From: Plasmodiophora brassicae
Lineage: Eukaryota > Endomyxa > Phytomyxea > Plasmodiophorida > Plasmodiophoridae
Assembly (NCBI GenBank): GCA_039704465.1
Contig: JASFAU010000001.1
Location: forward strand, 992,001-1,056,000
Length of the DNA: 64,000 nt
Reading direction: 5' to 3'
Each line of letters starts with the position of its first letter. Positions within the stretch are counted from its first letter, which is position 1. The position numbers and the translations under genes are program-made. A model generated the notes under the pieces. It did not search any database, had not been told where the DNA came from, and saw nothing but the letters and a program-made list of their open reading frames with translations. Shown piece after piece: positions 20,457 through 34,941 of the stretch.

Positions 20457-22079
20457 CTATGCTTCGGATGTGGACCTCATCCGCAGTGAGTCAGATTTGC
20501 CTTGAATAGTCAGGTGTTGCTGTCGCGCGCGTCGCCGCGGCCGGGGCTGGAACACGAACACACGGGCCAGACAGCCAGTTGCTCTGGCAATAGAGCCGGT
20601 GCCCCAAACAACGGTCCATCCGGTTGGACGGAAGGCCCACTTGTAGAAGGCGATCATGGCGACGCCACAGACTACGTAGAGCATCATGGACAGGCCGATC
20701 AGCAAGGCGCACCACCAGATACGGCGTAGGACACGATGTACGGCCGTGTCGCGTTGGTCGATGGTCGTCTTAGAGACCTCGTACAGATATCGTCCAGTGC
20801 CGACGAGGAAATTCGCGCCCAGGATCAGCTCGAGCAGGGCAAAGATGCCCGCGACCAGCGGCGCGAAGGGGAACCATCTCGATCTCCAGTTCTGCCACGT
20901 AGCGTACCAGATGTCGATCGCAACTTCGAGCAGGAAGAAGACGAGGCAGGCGACGATGGTGACCCGCGGGTGATCCCCATGGAGCAAACTGATTAGACGC
21001 CAGCAGTAACGGCGCCTGGACCGGGGAATGATCCGCTCGAGGCGCTGCACCCAGACAATCGAGGACACAAACGTGGCGACGAAGGCCCACCCGGACATTT
21101 GCATTGTGAAGAAGAGCGTCACCCATGCCGGCGCGTTCGACGTTGAATAGAACCCGGTGACGCCGATGACAACCGACATTGTAGCGGAGGCGACCGTGTC
21201 AAACGCAAGCGCGATTAAGTGCCCGCTGACGAAACCGTTCACGACGGAGGCAATGCGCCGGCGCCATGTTCGCCGCTTTTCGACTGTGCTCGCCACGAAC
21301 CGGTCGTTGATCAGTAGAAAGTGGACAGCGAGGAAGTAGGCGCCCGCGACACCGGCGATACCAAATATTATCGATGGGACCCATCGTACGAAGACCTGGT
21401 ATGGCCACGCCGCGAAAGTCCCGATCCACTCGTTGCTGTCGATCGTGATCCGGACGGTCAACCCAGCCGGCGAATCCGCTTCCTTCATGATGACATCGAC
21501 AGCGCGCAAGCCACAGTCGAGCTCGACAAGGAGCATCGGATGCCGACGATGCCATTCGGATTCAGACCCATCGCGGAAGTGAACGTACCGGCCCGGCTGG
21601 GCATCGGATGCAGGTGTGTCTAACGAGGGCACCAGCTCAGCGTTTCTGCGACTGTACTCAAACACCATTAAACGGAACACAGGCACGTACCTAGGATGGC
21701 GGCAGCACCCTTTGTGGCTAAACTGACGAAACGTCGCGTGTAGCTACAAGCTCGGTTGCCGGCGATAACGATGGCACGATCGCGAACGACGTCCTCATCA
21801 ATATTGTCGGGATTACAGGTGTCCCCGCGGAAGACGTACACGGGAAGCACGACAGGGGCAAGTCTGTCGTCGACCTGTGGACCTAGGAACCGGGACACTG
21901 CCGGACTGTAGATTGACAGGTTCTGTGCAGCACCTCGACTAAAGGGAAAGACGACGTTTCCAAACGTCGACACTGGCCCTGCAAACTATCAACGTCAGCG
22001 TGTCACGTGATGCCGTCGTCCGATTCACAATGCGACCTAGACACAGAAGGATGACGGCGCCAATCGACAAGGACGTCAT
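20457..22079 (-). CDS. PA-domain seven-TM protein
   Basis: Exons on the minus strand: 22079-22037, 21978-21691, 21619-20457; 497 residues, introns 58 and 71 bases and in phase. The first exon encodes a signal peptide that runs through the junction (MTSLSIGAVILLCLGPVSTF). Residues about 20-165 resemble a protease-associated (PA) domain: VRDRAIVIAGNRACSYTRR is the typical strand and Cys-Ser segment, followed by ATKGAAAIL. From about residue 180 there are seven hydrophobic helices (VPSIIFGIAGVAGAYFLA is the first), ending with a basic cytoplasmic tail. PA domains serve as luminal or extracellular lids and ligand-binding modules in proteases and sorting receptors; a PA ectodomain on a 7TM core suggests a receptor. 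The ligand and pathway are unknown. Confidence 0.72.
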
Positions 22080-24846
<2,767 letters not shown>

Positions 24847-25232
24847 CATCCCGTTGTGATACCTATCAACCCTGGTTCTGCCTGTACGCTGCTGCACAGA
24901 TTCACATAAATGCCCTCGGTCTTCGCCTAATGTAATGCGTCAATGCCTCCCCGATCGAACGTATAGCTTCGTCTTTTGCAATGGTGGGGCGCGCGCGCAA
25001 TCTGACCGGACAGGGGAACAAGTCGGGGCCACGCGCCGCCCCGCAGAGGAGTAATGCGGAGTGGGCGCGGAGCGTGTCGATGATGTTGGCGGCCGTCGAT
25101 GCCGGCGATGTGTCGGCGCACCACCTGTTCTTCTCGGCCCAGCTCCGCGATACGATCGTCGGTTGGGGCCTGCGTCAGCACGTTGATGGGTGTGCTGACA
25201 CCGCGCGCGCGCCGTAGGCAACGTTCCTGTTT
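24847..25232. other. Spacer with short overlapping frames, uncertain
   Basis: Several frames of 75-95 codons overlap on both strands (for example plus 24981-25217 and minus 24927-25181). The minus-strand fragment APTDDRIAELGREEQVVRRH and another frame reading ALLLCGAARGPDLFPCPV look somewhat protein-like but are in different frames without a splice pair joining them. I cannot choose a gene. Confidence 0.3.
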
Positions 25233-26761
25233 ATGATTGTAGCGTATGCCGCCGCCGTTACGTACCAGTGGCTTGATTCTCGTGGCAGAATCGCTACTGG
25301 GGCGCCTGGCAACGAAACATCGCTGCCGTCCGTGGGGGACCTCCGTTCCGTATGTGTGCTCGCATCTCTAACCGTTCTCATATGCAGGTTTCATTTATGT
25401 GCTCTGGTGCTGGGCCTGGCCGGTCTCTGGGTGTTTCTGTTTGCCTCAGCTGCAGCCCACTCGACGCCATTCCTTCACGTGCACTGGATCTTCTTCTGGA
25501 TCGAGCGGGATTTCATCCGCTATTCGTGGACCGCGATCTCTTGGTCGTCGACCGTCTCGTTCTTTGTCATATTTCCGTTCGCCTTTCTTTATGAAGAGGC
25601 GGAGGGGTTCACGCAGCAACGTGGATTCCTGTCACGAGTCTTGGAAACGGTTTGCGTTCAGGTTCTCTTCGCCATCCTGTTCCATGGGTCGCTGTCTCTG
25701 CTTCAATATCTTCTGACGGGCCAGGCCCTGGACCTTGGGTTCTTCACCAACGGCTACGCGTTTCATCTACCCGGGTTGTTCGTCTACCTTGCCTTCTATC
25801 GTAATGGGTTTCAGCGTTTCGTTCGTGCCGCGTTCAGCATGTTCGTCTCTTGGCCAACGCGGTTCGATCGCGAACTGCTGGCATCGTACGAGTTCGAGCT
25901 GGAGGATCTTCTCGTCCAGATTGAGAGCTTGCGTTCCTCTCACCAACATGCGGACGTTATCGATCATGCTTCGGATCGCTTTGCGTTTCGCAGTAGAGAC
26001 GATGAGAAGTCGGGCGAACTTCTCGAACAGCGATTGCACGAGCTTCAATCCCTCCAGACCGAAGCACTGCAGCGAAGCAGCTTTGTCCAAGCAGTGTTCC
26101 GCAACGTTTCCGCTGGCCTTGTCGTCGTGATCGCCATCTGGATGCCATGTGTCATATCGATTCGTGCAGCAACGAAGTGTCAGGCGTTGTTCTCGTCGGC
26201 ATTCTACCGCCTTTTCGGGTATGAGTACGTCGTGACTGAGAGCGTCCTTCAACGAATATGGGACGCCTTCCGCCCTGCGCCACCTGTTGCGCTCGCCATC
26301 GATCTTTGCCTGGCAGCGTACCTGTTTATTGTGATTGCAGCGGCTGCACTGGACAGCTGGTCGTTCAAGTGGGCGGCTGGTCTGGTTGGGCATTCTCGAT
26401 CCGTTACGCAGGAGATGCTGGCAAGGAACACGTTCCTGCTCCTGATGTGCTCAACGCTTCCTGAGGCTACGTCTCTACTCGGCCTCACCCAGATTGACAT
26501 TGAAGCTGTGCTCCCTGAAATGGAGGTCGGTCGCGCGTTCGTCCGTCTGTAACGACAACCTGACGTGTGACTATGCAGCAATTCTCCAGCCTGCTCTACT
26601 GCGTTGCCTTTCTGGTAATTCAGATCTTTGCTGCGTTAGAGCTAATCGGGATTCCGATCAGCAGCGCGGTCGTTTTCCTGTGCCAGATGATGGCGTATTG
26701 CTGTTGCTGTTGTGTCCGATGTCGAAGGCGTCCCGCCGCGAGGGCAAAGAAGAGAAGTTAA
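25233..26761 (+). CDS. LMBR1-family multi-pass membrane protein
   Basis: Exons 25233-26540 and 26579-26761; 496 residues; the 38-base intron starts GTCCGT and ends TGCAG. The pattern follows the LMBR1/LIMR lipocalin-receptor-like family: several N-terminal helices, the conserved PFAFLYEEAEGF after one helix, a cytoplasmic coiled coil (SGELLEQRLHELQSLQTEAL), a helix VFRNVSAGLVVVIAIWMPC, and near the C-terminus NTFLLLMCSTLPEATSLLGL matching the family's SALPVMSRTLGLT block. The second exon adds the last transmembrane helix (FSSLLYCVAFLVIQIFAALE) and a Cys/Arg-rich tail. Family members sit in the plasma membrane or lysosome and act as receptors or transport cofactors; the exact role here is unknown. 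The start is provisional. Confidence 0.82.
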
Positions 26762-26975
26762 CCAGCGGGAACGACGACGGAATGTCAGTAAATCAATCAA
26801 AGGGTATTTATTTGCCAACCCTGCGGGAGAGTCGCTGTCGTGTCGCAACGCGCCGCCAAGTCCATGCTGTCATCGCCGTTTCGATCGGTGCACGCTGAAG
26901 CATAGTGAGTGACGCGCAGCGTGAACTGATTCGGGAATTGGTGACATCAGGTGGTCTCAAGGTGCGCCGGTTGGC

Positions 26976-29769
26976 ATGGCCGTTCACGATGGAGTTCCCG
27001 CGTCGCACCCATGCCAGGAAGCACGCCCACTGACGTCAGCGTATGACGGGGCCGGCGAACCTACCGGGGAAATGCCCGCGTTCTACTTCAAACGTCGCCG
27101 TGGTCGAATCGACTGGCGCAAACTCGACCGTATCGACCTGGACGCCGTTGTCGCCGATTGCGACGTCGACACGCTTCAGGAAAATGTTGACCATATAACG
27201 TTCGCCGACGTCGGCGAAGAAGGTGCGACACCGTATTGGGGGGATCCACTACAGCGCCTAGTCCAATGATCGTTGCGACCCTCTCTCGCAGACCTCCGTT
27301 ACTTCACCGACGCGACGTTCCTCAAGTTATTCCGCATGGCACAGCTGACAATTGAATACCTGCTGTACGTCCAAGACTATCTCATGCAGTCCGCTGCTGG
27401 CCATGAACGGCAACGGGAGGCGCTGGGGAAGCAAATCGGGGACATGCAAGAAGCGCTTGCCAAGAAGGACGAAGAGCTGCGACTCGTCCGCAAAGAGTTC
27501 AAATACGCTCGCAAGATCGTCCACGCGTACGAACGACTCGTCGGCCCGCTGGCAAGCAAGCAAACAGTCGCCGACGAGCCCGACGCCGTATTCCCCAACG
27601 CTTGTGTAAGGCGGTTCGTGATCTCCGCCTAGCGATCGCTTACAGGGTTCGTATGTGCAGGCCTGTCCACACTGTAAATCGATGTTCATATCGGAGAAGC
27701 ACTTGTATGGGCACATTGCCAGACGTCATCCGGAGACACTGAAACGACAGGAGCCAGGCCCGCCGCCTCCTCCTCCCGCCACCGCTGTCGACATTGAGCG
27801 AATTGTCGGCGACAAGGTTTCCAGTGCTGTGCAACAGTGGATGCAGAGCGCGCAACAGCTGTTGAAGGAGGCGGTTCCACAGCCAGAGCTTGCTGCTCAA
27901 CGGCCTCCAGTGGTTGACGTCGAATCCGCTATCGAACGGGCACTGGCGTCTCATGAGACACGCGAAATGTCGCAACGGATAACGTTCCTCGAGAGCAAGC
28001 TCGATAGCATCAAGGCCATGATGCAGAGCGAGATCGTCCACCGCAGCATTCAGCAGGAAGTCGCCATGACGGTCAACGACCAGCAACAGCAACGGAGCCC
28101 ATCTCCCCGTCGACCGCCTCGTCATCGCAATGCAGGACCATTGGAACCGATCGACGACGACGACCACGACGCTGTAAACTATGGAATGCCACCGGCTGCG
28201 GCAACTCTGGCTGCCGAGGTCCAGGAGGCTCTGAAACAATCCATCAATGATCTTAAACGCGGACTGCTGGACGAGGTCAGAAGGACTCGCGAAGGCGACA
28301 CGCAGAAAGACAGCGCCCCAGTGCAAGGTCAAGACGAACGACTTCACCCGGCCCCCGTTTCGGCCATGACTGAGATGGTAAGGACTCCGGACAATGATAT
28401 CCCGAAAGACAGCGTCAGCGTTCTGGTACAAGAACGAGAACAGCAGCTTGAACCCGCTGTTCATCCGATCTTGCGTCCTATAGACGAGACCGTGCGCTCA
28501 TCGCCACCTGGTGCTGAACCGGCTCCGTCACCGGAGACTCCAGAGGTGCCTGATGCAATCGAGTCACGAAGACCGGAACCTGATGCGCCGATAACCGCCA
28601 GCGCCGAACCTGCCCTGAGCCTTGTCGAACCAGTTGCTGTTAGTTGTCAACTGGAGGACGTCTCGCTGACGCCGTCATCGCCAAGTACGTCGACACGAGC
28701 GCCGTCGTCTGAGGGAACGGAATTCTCGATATTGACGTCGGTTCCGACCATAATGTCAATTGACATGACCGCATCAACGCTTTCGGCCCCCGAAGTCACC
28801 ACGACCCATACGCGTCCCGCGGAACCTGCCAAAGACGAACCCATGTCAGATCTGCCGATGAGGAACCCGGGGACCCCTCAACCTCTTCAAGACGACCCGT
28901 CTGCAGTGGCCGTTGCACATAATCAAGCAGCACCGTCATCTGAAGCGCAGCAACCCGTCGAGTCCGACCAAGGATCGGCGCAGTCGACACAAGCCGATGT
29001 GCCAGCAGAGACAGAACAGGCTCGGCCAATGGGATCGCAATCCAGTACGACAGCAGGACAGGGGCCAGAGCAGCCGGGCCCCGCTGACGTCGTGATGTAC
29101 GAGGTGTTCAAGGAGGAGCCGTACAGGTTCGTGCGAAGCCGGGTGGCACATGCGCCCGACTACCTGGCCGCCGAGATGGCGAAGCTCGAAGACATCGCCG
29201 AGTCGTGCACGGAGCGTGACTACGCCATCATGGAATCGTTCATCATCGAGGCAGGCTACGACCCGATCCAGACGCTGCAGCGCGTCGAAGATCTCATGTC
29301 CAGGCATTACGTTCCGCCAGGGCCGACCACCCCAGCGCCAACCGTCGACAACCTCTCCAAAGAACACAACGCGACGTCGTTGACCAACAGCCCCCGGTTC
29401 GAGGAGAGCGAGCGGATGATGTCCAGGTCGTCCGACGTTTCGTATTCGAAGGACGTGCAGAAAACGCTGGCGGAACAAGCCGCAGCGGTCGTCGCCCAGC
29501 GCCAGCAGACGGACGAGAACGCATCGCCATCCGGGTCGCCGCGCGCAGACGCCGTTCGCCCATTCGCGAAGGCCGAATCCACGCGCGACACTCGCCGCAT
29601 GTCGAACCCGGGCGTGACGATCCCGGCGACAGGCGACGGCGACGACATCGCCGGGCCCGTCGCCAAGCGCCGCTCGCTCAGCCTGTCCGACACCAAGACG
29701 CCGACCCACTTCATCCCGACTGCCGCCTTCGACCTCGACGACGACATCGACCACATCCAGCTGACATGA
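26976..29769 (+). CDS. DZIP1-like ciliary zinc-finger protein
   Basis: Exons 26976-27222, 27292-27605, 27661-29769; 889 residues, introns 69 and 55 bases and in phase. DZIP1/Iguana and DZIP1L act at the basal body and ciliary transition zone. The N-terminal DZIP domain is clear: FYFKRRRGRIDWRKLDRIDL, VDTLQENVDHITF, then TFLKLFRMAQLTIEYLLYVQ after the first intron, matching the human protein in order and wording. A coiled coil (QREALGKQIGDMQEALAKKD) leads to one C2H2 zinc finger created by the third exon (ACPHCKSMFISEKHLYGHIA then RRH). The rest is helical then Pro/Ser/Glu-rich and disordered, ending with a helical segment near residues 700-760. The ATG at 26976 may be preceded by a missed upstream exon; the first 32 residues show no similarity. 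Confidence 0.88.
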
Positions 29770-29918
29770 CACACGCGACACCACTGCGAATGAACCTGCT
29801 CTAGAATGCCCAACGTTCACAAACGATCGTGATGCGTCGCCCGGCGGCGGCGTCTCGACACACGTCGCTGTCGCGTCGCGTATACGGTATCATCCCCGTA
29901 CAGATCGTTCATTGTGTG

Positions 29919-32465
29919 CTATGGGGCGGGCCAGGTTGTGGCGGCATCGCTGTCGGGCGCGGGCGGTGCCGAACGCAGCGCCCGCCCGTGCAGGCGCCGG
30001 TGATCAGTGTGGCTGCGGTTGTAGCCGGACGATCCCGTCGAAACCGACCTGGCCGATGCTATTGGCGGCGACGATGCATTATTCGGGAAGAAGAACGACA
30101 TTGCGGCGCCTTGGCGTGCGTCCGCCGGGTCGGCATCGTTAATGGGTGCTCTGCTGGCGTGCACAGTCGTGTCCGAACCGTATCTCGTTTGCGGTGGTCC
30201 GCCCATGGACGTGGCATACCGCCTCCAGATTTCCAGACGCTGCCGGCGATAGAGTAGGAAGACGGACAGGCAAGCAGCCATCACGATGACTCCTAGGGTG
30301 GCTACCGTCAAGATGGCCAGTGTCGTCGTCGCGGGGCTTGCCGGTCCATTGCCAGGGCTGCTGCTGGACGACCGCCTTCCGTCGGACGGTCAGGTGCACA
30401 AGATCCATCGGCGGGTTTGTTCGTCGAGATGCCACAGCTCTGATGGACGATACCGCCTGCACAAGGCATGTCAGCGAGTGACGGTGACAAGCACGAACCA
30501 ACACGTGGTACCCTGGTCGACGACTTCGCGGGTCCTGTCTTGCGAAATTTGGACGACGGTAGAGCGACTGACGATCCGGTTTGACCGATACCGACACGGG
30601 GAACGCTTGACCCTGTGGAGGATTGGTTCACAGCGCGGACAGAGACCACGACCGTCTTACGAAAGCCAGGCGAGGCCCGCGCCGAAGATGACACGTGGCG
30701 CTTTCCAGTCGCAACATGACTCGGTGCTGCGTTTGGTCCAGGAGTCGGTGGTGGAGTTGGTGCAAAAGCTGGTGCTGCGGTTGGTGTTGGTGCCAAAGTG
30801 GGTGCTGTGATCGGGACTGGAGCTGTCGCCAAGGTCGGCGAGGGAGTCGGTGCCGGTGAGCGCACTGGAGTTGGTGCTAGGGTGGGCGCCGGCGTCGGTG
30901 CCGCTGCTGGAGACGGTACCGGCAGTGGTGGCGTCGGTGCCGGTGTGGTACAAGAGGCCATGTAGGACATGATCTCAGCGTTGGACAGCACAGTGTCAAA
31001 GTAGGTCAGCTTGCGGATCTGGCCCACGAATGGTGGTGGGGCCGTAACGTAACCCGTGCCCGACGTGCGCTCCGACACGTAAAGCGCCGCACTGGAATCG
31101 GTGACCAATGTGCCGGAGAACCCAGCAATGTAAGCAGTCGAGCTGGTTAATGCGTTCGGGGACGTGACCGTGATCGATGCTTGCGATTGCGACTGGGACA
31201 CGGTCAAAGCGATGAACGTCCAGGCACCCAACGGGACAGGCGTTTGGGAATACGTCCACCAGTTCGACGACGTTGTCGTTGATACAGAGAAGGACAATCG
31301 CCCGTCCGAATAGACCCAAACTGCCGGCATCGCATTATACTGTTCGCCAGATACTGTATCCTCTGTGAGACAGCGACCATCGCACTCGGAACTGACTCGT
31401 GTTACCGGCAGTAATTCGTTGCCACCCCCACACGCTGTGCCAGTCCGCTGGCAGGGAATCAATCCGAATCAGGAAGCAGTACGTATACTCTGCGTTTCAA
31501 CACGTCGTCAGTGTCGCTGCTGTACAGCAGCTGACGCAGCATGTACCTGTGGACAGCCAGGGAATACCAGCAGGTTGGCTGGATAAAGAAACGACCCTTC
31601 CTGCACCGGCTGAAATTGGGCCGTCAACGAGGACGTGCGCCTGACTTTGCGTTCCTGGCGACGGCGGTGGGAATGCCATCGAGTTGCATAGGTTCAGATA
31701 TGTGACAATGTCGGTGTCAGTCAGGACGCTCGTGAAGAACGTCAGCTGGCGAACTTGTCCAACGAACGCTGGCCGGACCAGCACGTACGCCGTCCCTGAC
31801 GTCCGTTCGGAAATGTACAGAGCGGAACTCGAATCGGTGGTCAGCGTGGCCCCCGATGTCCAGTACATACACGCAAGCGTCTGTACCGACAGGTCAACGG
31901 TTTTGACCCGTATTTCTGCTGTCGATTGCGATTGGGAGACAGTGATCGCAACGAAGTACCATTGTCCTACTGACAGCGACGTTTGCGAATACGTCCAGAC
32001 GTTCGGATTGGAGGAGGTCGACACCGCGAACGAAAGCCTGCCGTCGGCGTAGACCCAGACCGCGGGCATAGCGTTGTACTGCTCTCCAGGCACTGTGGAA
32101 CGCCTAGATAAGGATGTGCTGATGTGCGCAAACATGAACGACGCTACGAGCTGTGGTGCGCTGCCAGCCCCAGACGCTGGACCATGAACTCGGAAGGCCA
32201 TCGATGCGAAGGTAGAAACAATATGTGTACTCTAAGTAGGGCGGATCAGGACGTCCATATATCGAAGTTACAGGTATGTGCGGTATATCACACCCGTGTA
32301 CTGCCAAGGTATGCCTGTAGGAAGGCCACTGATGTCGACAGTTGCACCTGCGGTCGCTGATGTCGCGGGACCAACTAGGACGAAGGGGGTCGGCAGAGCC
32401 CAGGTTGAAAGAACCAGCGTAGATATAACAGCAGCGGACAGCGCCCCGGCGTCAGCTCTCCTCAT
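29919..32465 (-). CDS. Single-pass receptor with two LamG-like domains
   Basis: Minus strand. Exons 32465-32294, 32231-32148, 32092-31547, 31489-31406 and 31362 leftwards; a donor GTAAGA near 30660 and later exons down to 29919 complete it, but junctions between about 30660 and 30310 are not fully resolved. A signal peptide (MRRADAGALSAAVISTLVLS) precedes two concanavalin-like LamG domains that share EYTYCF, SVWGWQR, GEQYNAMPAVWVY, WTYSQT, ALYISERTSG/ALYVSERTSG and FVGQ. A Pro-Thr/Ala repeat stalk follows (PTPAPTLAPTPVRSPAPTP), then a Cys-containing segment, a transmembrane helix (LGVIVMAACLSVFLLY) and a basic cytoplasmic tail with Ser/Pro. It is probably a cell-surface adhesion or carbohydrate-binding receptor; ligand unknown. 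Both domains are built from equivalent phase-1 exons. Confidence 0.75.
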
Positions 32466-32741
32466 CACAGCATAGTGATCTGCGTACAACCTTGTGAGAT
32501 ATTCGCAGCATGGTACTGTGCGATCCCAATTAGCAAAAGTACGAAGTCAGGTCCACCTCGTCAAACATTAAACCCACGTAGCCGTCTAGTGTCGTCGACG
32601 ACAGCATTCCGTTCGTTACCTTCGCAGCACCGGCGATCGATGTGAATCGCCACAGTGATCATTGCTGTTTAGCCTGAGATCAAGATATGGAAAGCATTTG
32701 AACTTCATTAGGGTCGCATATAACGACGTCTTGATGGACCG

Positions 32742-33235
32742 TCATTCATCAAAGATGATGTCGAGCTGCTCCTGCACTTTCGCGAGCTGGTCGCCGTACT
32801 TCGCCCGGTCCTCGTCAGTGCACGAATGATCGGCAATTAGCTGCTCGAGATTCTCACGTTGGCCAACCTTGTACATACATAGCAAAGTCAGTCGGGCGGT
32901 GGATCAAACAGTCGAACATGGTAACCTACCAAGTCGAACCACCTGTCGACGCTGACCCACACGGCATCATCAATCAGCAAGCTGTCCAACGACCCGGGTG
33001 GGTTCTTCCGTGTTGGCAAACCATCAAGCGTATCCTGAACAACACGCAAACTGTCGAGGGAGGCTCGCACTAGATACGGGTTGGTCGGCTCGTCACTGGC
33101 CGCCTTCGTCTATTCGCATTGAAGCCGTTACCAACCGTCGTCACTGTACAACGGGATATTCCTCGTTTTACTTACCTCGTTCAAGTCAGGAGTGGACATG
33201 CACGCCCCAAGAAGGACGACGACGCCCATTAGCAT
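32742..33235 (-). CDS. Small secreted or membrane-tethered protein, 121 aa
   Basis: Three exons on the minus strand: 33235-33176, 33109-32930, 32867-32742, all phase 0, with donors GTAAGT and GTAGGT and introns of 66 and 62 bases. The product starts MLMGVVVLLGACMSTPDLNE, a likely signal peptide; an in-frame ATG at 33274 would lengthen it by 13 residues. The mature part has two helical segments (NPYLVRASLDSLRVVQDTL and a coiled-coil-like C-terminus AKYGDQLAKVQEQLDIIFDE), joined by LLIDDAVWVSVDRWFDLVGQ. No known family. The strong splice consensus and consistent phase make it a credible gene despite its size. Confidence 0.62.
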
Positions 33236-33756
33236 GGAGACGGACCATTGCTCGTGGAGCTGCAGCATCGACATCAGAGTTGAATTGCACGGCCGGCGTC
33301 GAGAGGTGTGCCGATGCGGTGGTACCGCGGAGATTTCCTTGACCCGTCGCCGGACGGACCATCCCCCACCGCCATTCGACTTGATCGGCAGGCTGTATCC
33401 GTGCGCATTCTCATCCTACGTCTGGCGGTGTCTGGCCACTGCTCCAGGTAAGAAGCTTAGGGGTTTGAAGTCGCCAGCGATGGAGGTTCCGCTCTTCGAC
33501 GCAATCTGGGCAGCGTCGTGCTAAGACTCCATCGATTGCCATCAGAAACCATCCGAAGGCGCTTATCGAAACCTGACGGGAGACGGGTTGTTGACGACCG
33601 CCGACTAGCAAAACGATCCAATGAAGCCTAGTTCGAAGAGACCGACCAGACTGTGAGAGCTGCAGGCAGCAGCAGCAACCGAGTCGTCTGCAGTCCGCAG
33701 AGTCCGTGCCGACCGCCGGACCGCGCGCCGTCCACTGCAATTGCAGGTTCGGGACG
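33236..33756. other. Divergent intergenic region
   Basis: About 520 bases between a minus-strand and a plus-strand gene start. No supported coding sequence; presumably both promoters. Confidence 0.4.
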
Positions 33757-34941
33757 ATGCGCTGGTCATGGGCCATGCTCTTCGGGACGGCCGCCATTGG
33801 ATCTGCGGCCATCGGCCTGTTCGCACTGTACCAACGGCGCCGTCGTCGCCAGCGCCACCGCACGCCGCAGGCCGCATCGGCCGATGCGTCGCAGCAGACG
33901 GAGCGAGCCGGCGCTGCCGTCGCTCCTGCTGCCCGGCCGTCGCGCCCCGTCGTCCGGATCCGCGCGTCCGTCCCGTTCCTTCGCATGATCTTCGAGCTGC
34001 TGCTGTTCATAATCGCCATGTGTCTAGCGTGGGTTCTGTCCGGTGACCAGCACAACATGATCCTGCATACGGTCCTTATTTGGACCGCCCTGCGTGTTGT
34101 TGGTGTCGCGCCTCCACAGTCCGTCATCGACGATGCCGATGATAACGCTGACGAACCGTCGACTCCCGCGTTGGTCCATTCTCCAGGGCAAGCGGGTCCT
34201 GTGCCCACGTCACCGGTGCCGTCTGCGCCGTCAAACCCCGTTCCCAGCGTCTTCGATCGGATTGACGGGGATCCGAACAGCAAGCAATCCCTGGTGTTCC
34301 TAGGGCATCCGCCTCCTATCGGTAGCGAGTTCTCTTGGCTCGACCCGCTGTCCGTCGAGATGTCCTATTCGCTGGCGCATGTCGTCCGGCACTTCTGGAC
34401 GTTCTATGGCAGCGCACAGATGCCTGCCGTGCAGGCCGAGTTGGTCAGTTCGGGGTCGACGGAGGCGGGCGAGCAGCTGATACGACGGATGATTCGGTTC
34501 CCTGTGAATCCGCCGTACATGATGAAGTCGTTGCTGGCGGATGTGGCCGATGTGATTGCGGATGAGCGGTCGGTGTGGAACCCGGCGGATGCTAGTCTGT
34601 GTGTCTACTCGAGGAACGTGTCGTCCAGAGAGTACGTATGCGTTATGGAGCTGTGCGAAATCAGGCAGAGTCCGACTCGCCTGGACCATACCGTAATCAC
34701 AAGGCGCGGCTGTTTCTTCGTGCACGAACGGGTCGGAATAATTCGCGGTCCGCTGCAAGTCCTCATCGGGAACATATTCGCGAAGAAAGGACGTGAAATC
34801 ATCGACAAGTTCAAGTTGTATCTTGCGAACGTGGCGTCCCTTACCCGCGATCCAATTGACACACCTGGTACTACGCTCGCAATCGACGTTAACGCGCGTA
34901 CCGACAGGATTGGTGAACCTTCGCCTCCGAAATCCGGATAG
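33757..34941 (+). CDS. Membrane protein with C-terminal START/VASt-like region
   Basis: 394 residues from ATG at 33757 (an in-frame ATG at 33706 is possible), no intron. Two hydrophobic segments occur near the N-terminus (WAMLFGTAAIGSAAIGLFAL followed by a poly-Arg stop, and ELLLFIIAMCLAWVL), then a Pro/Ser linker. Residues about 185-370 form an alpha/beta region (FLGHPPPIGSEFSWLDPLSV, YVCVMELCEI, FFVHERVGII) ending in a long helix KKGREIIDKFKLYLANV. The mix of curved strands and a final long helix is reminiscent of START or VASt lipid-transfer domains, but motif-level identity is weak. It may be an ER-membrane lipid-handling protein; this is a guess. Confidence 0.6.
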   Translation: MRWSWAMLFGTAAIGSAAIGLFALYQRRRRRQRHRTPQAASADASQQTERAGAAVAPAARPSRPVVRIRASVPFLRMIFELLLFIIAMCLAWVLSGDQHNMILHTVLIWTALRVVGVAPPQSVIDDADDNADEPSTPALVHSPGQAGPVPTSPVPSAPSNPVPSVFDRIDGDPNSKQSLVFLGHPPPIGSEFSWLDPLSVEMSYSLAHVVRHFWTFYGSAQMPAVQAELVSSGSTEAGEQLIRRMIRFPVNPPYMMKSLLADVADVIADERSVWNPADASLCVYSRNVSSREYVCVMELCEIRQSPTRLDHTVITRRGCFFVHERVGIIRGPLQVLIGNIFAKKGREIIDKFKLYLANVASLTRDPIDTPGTTLAIDVNARTDRIGEPSPPKSG

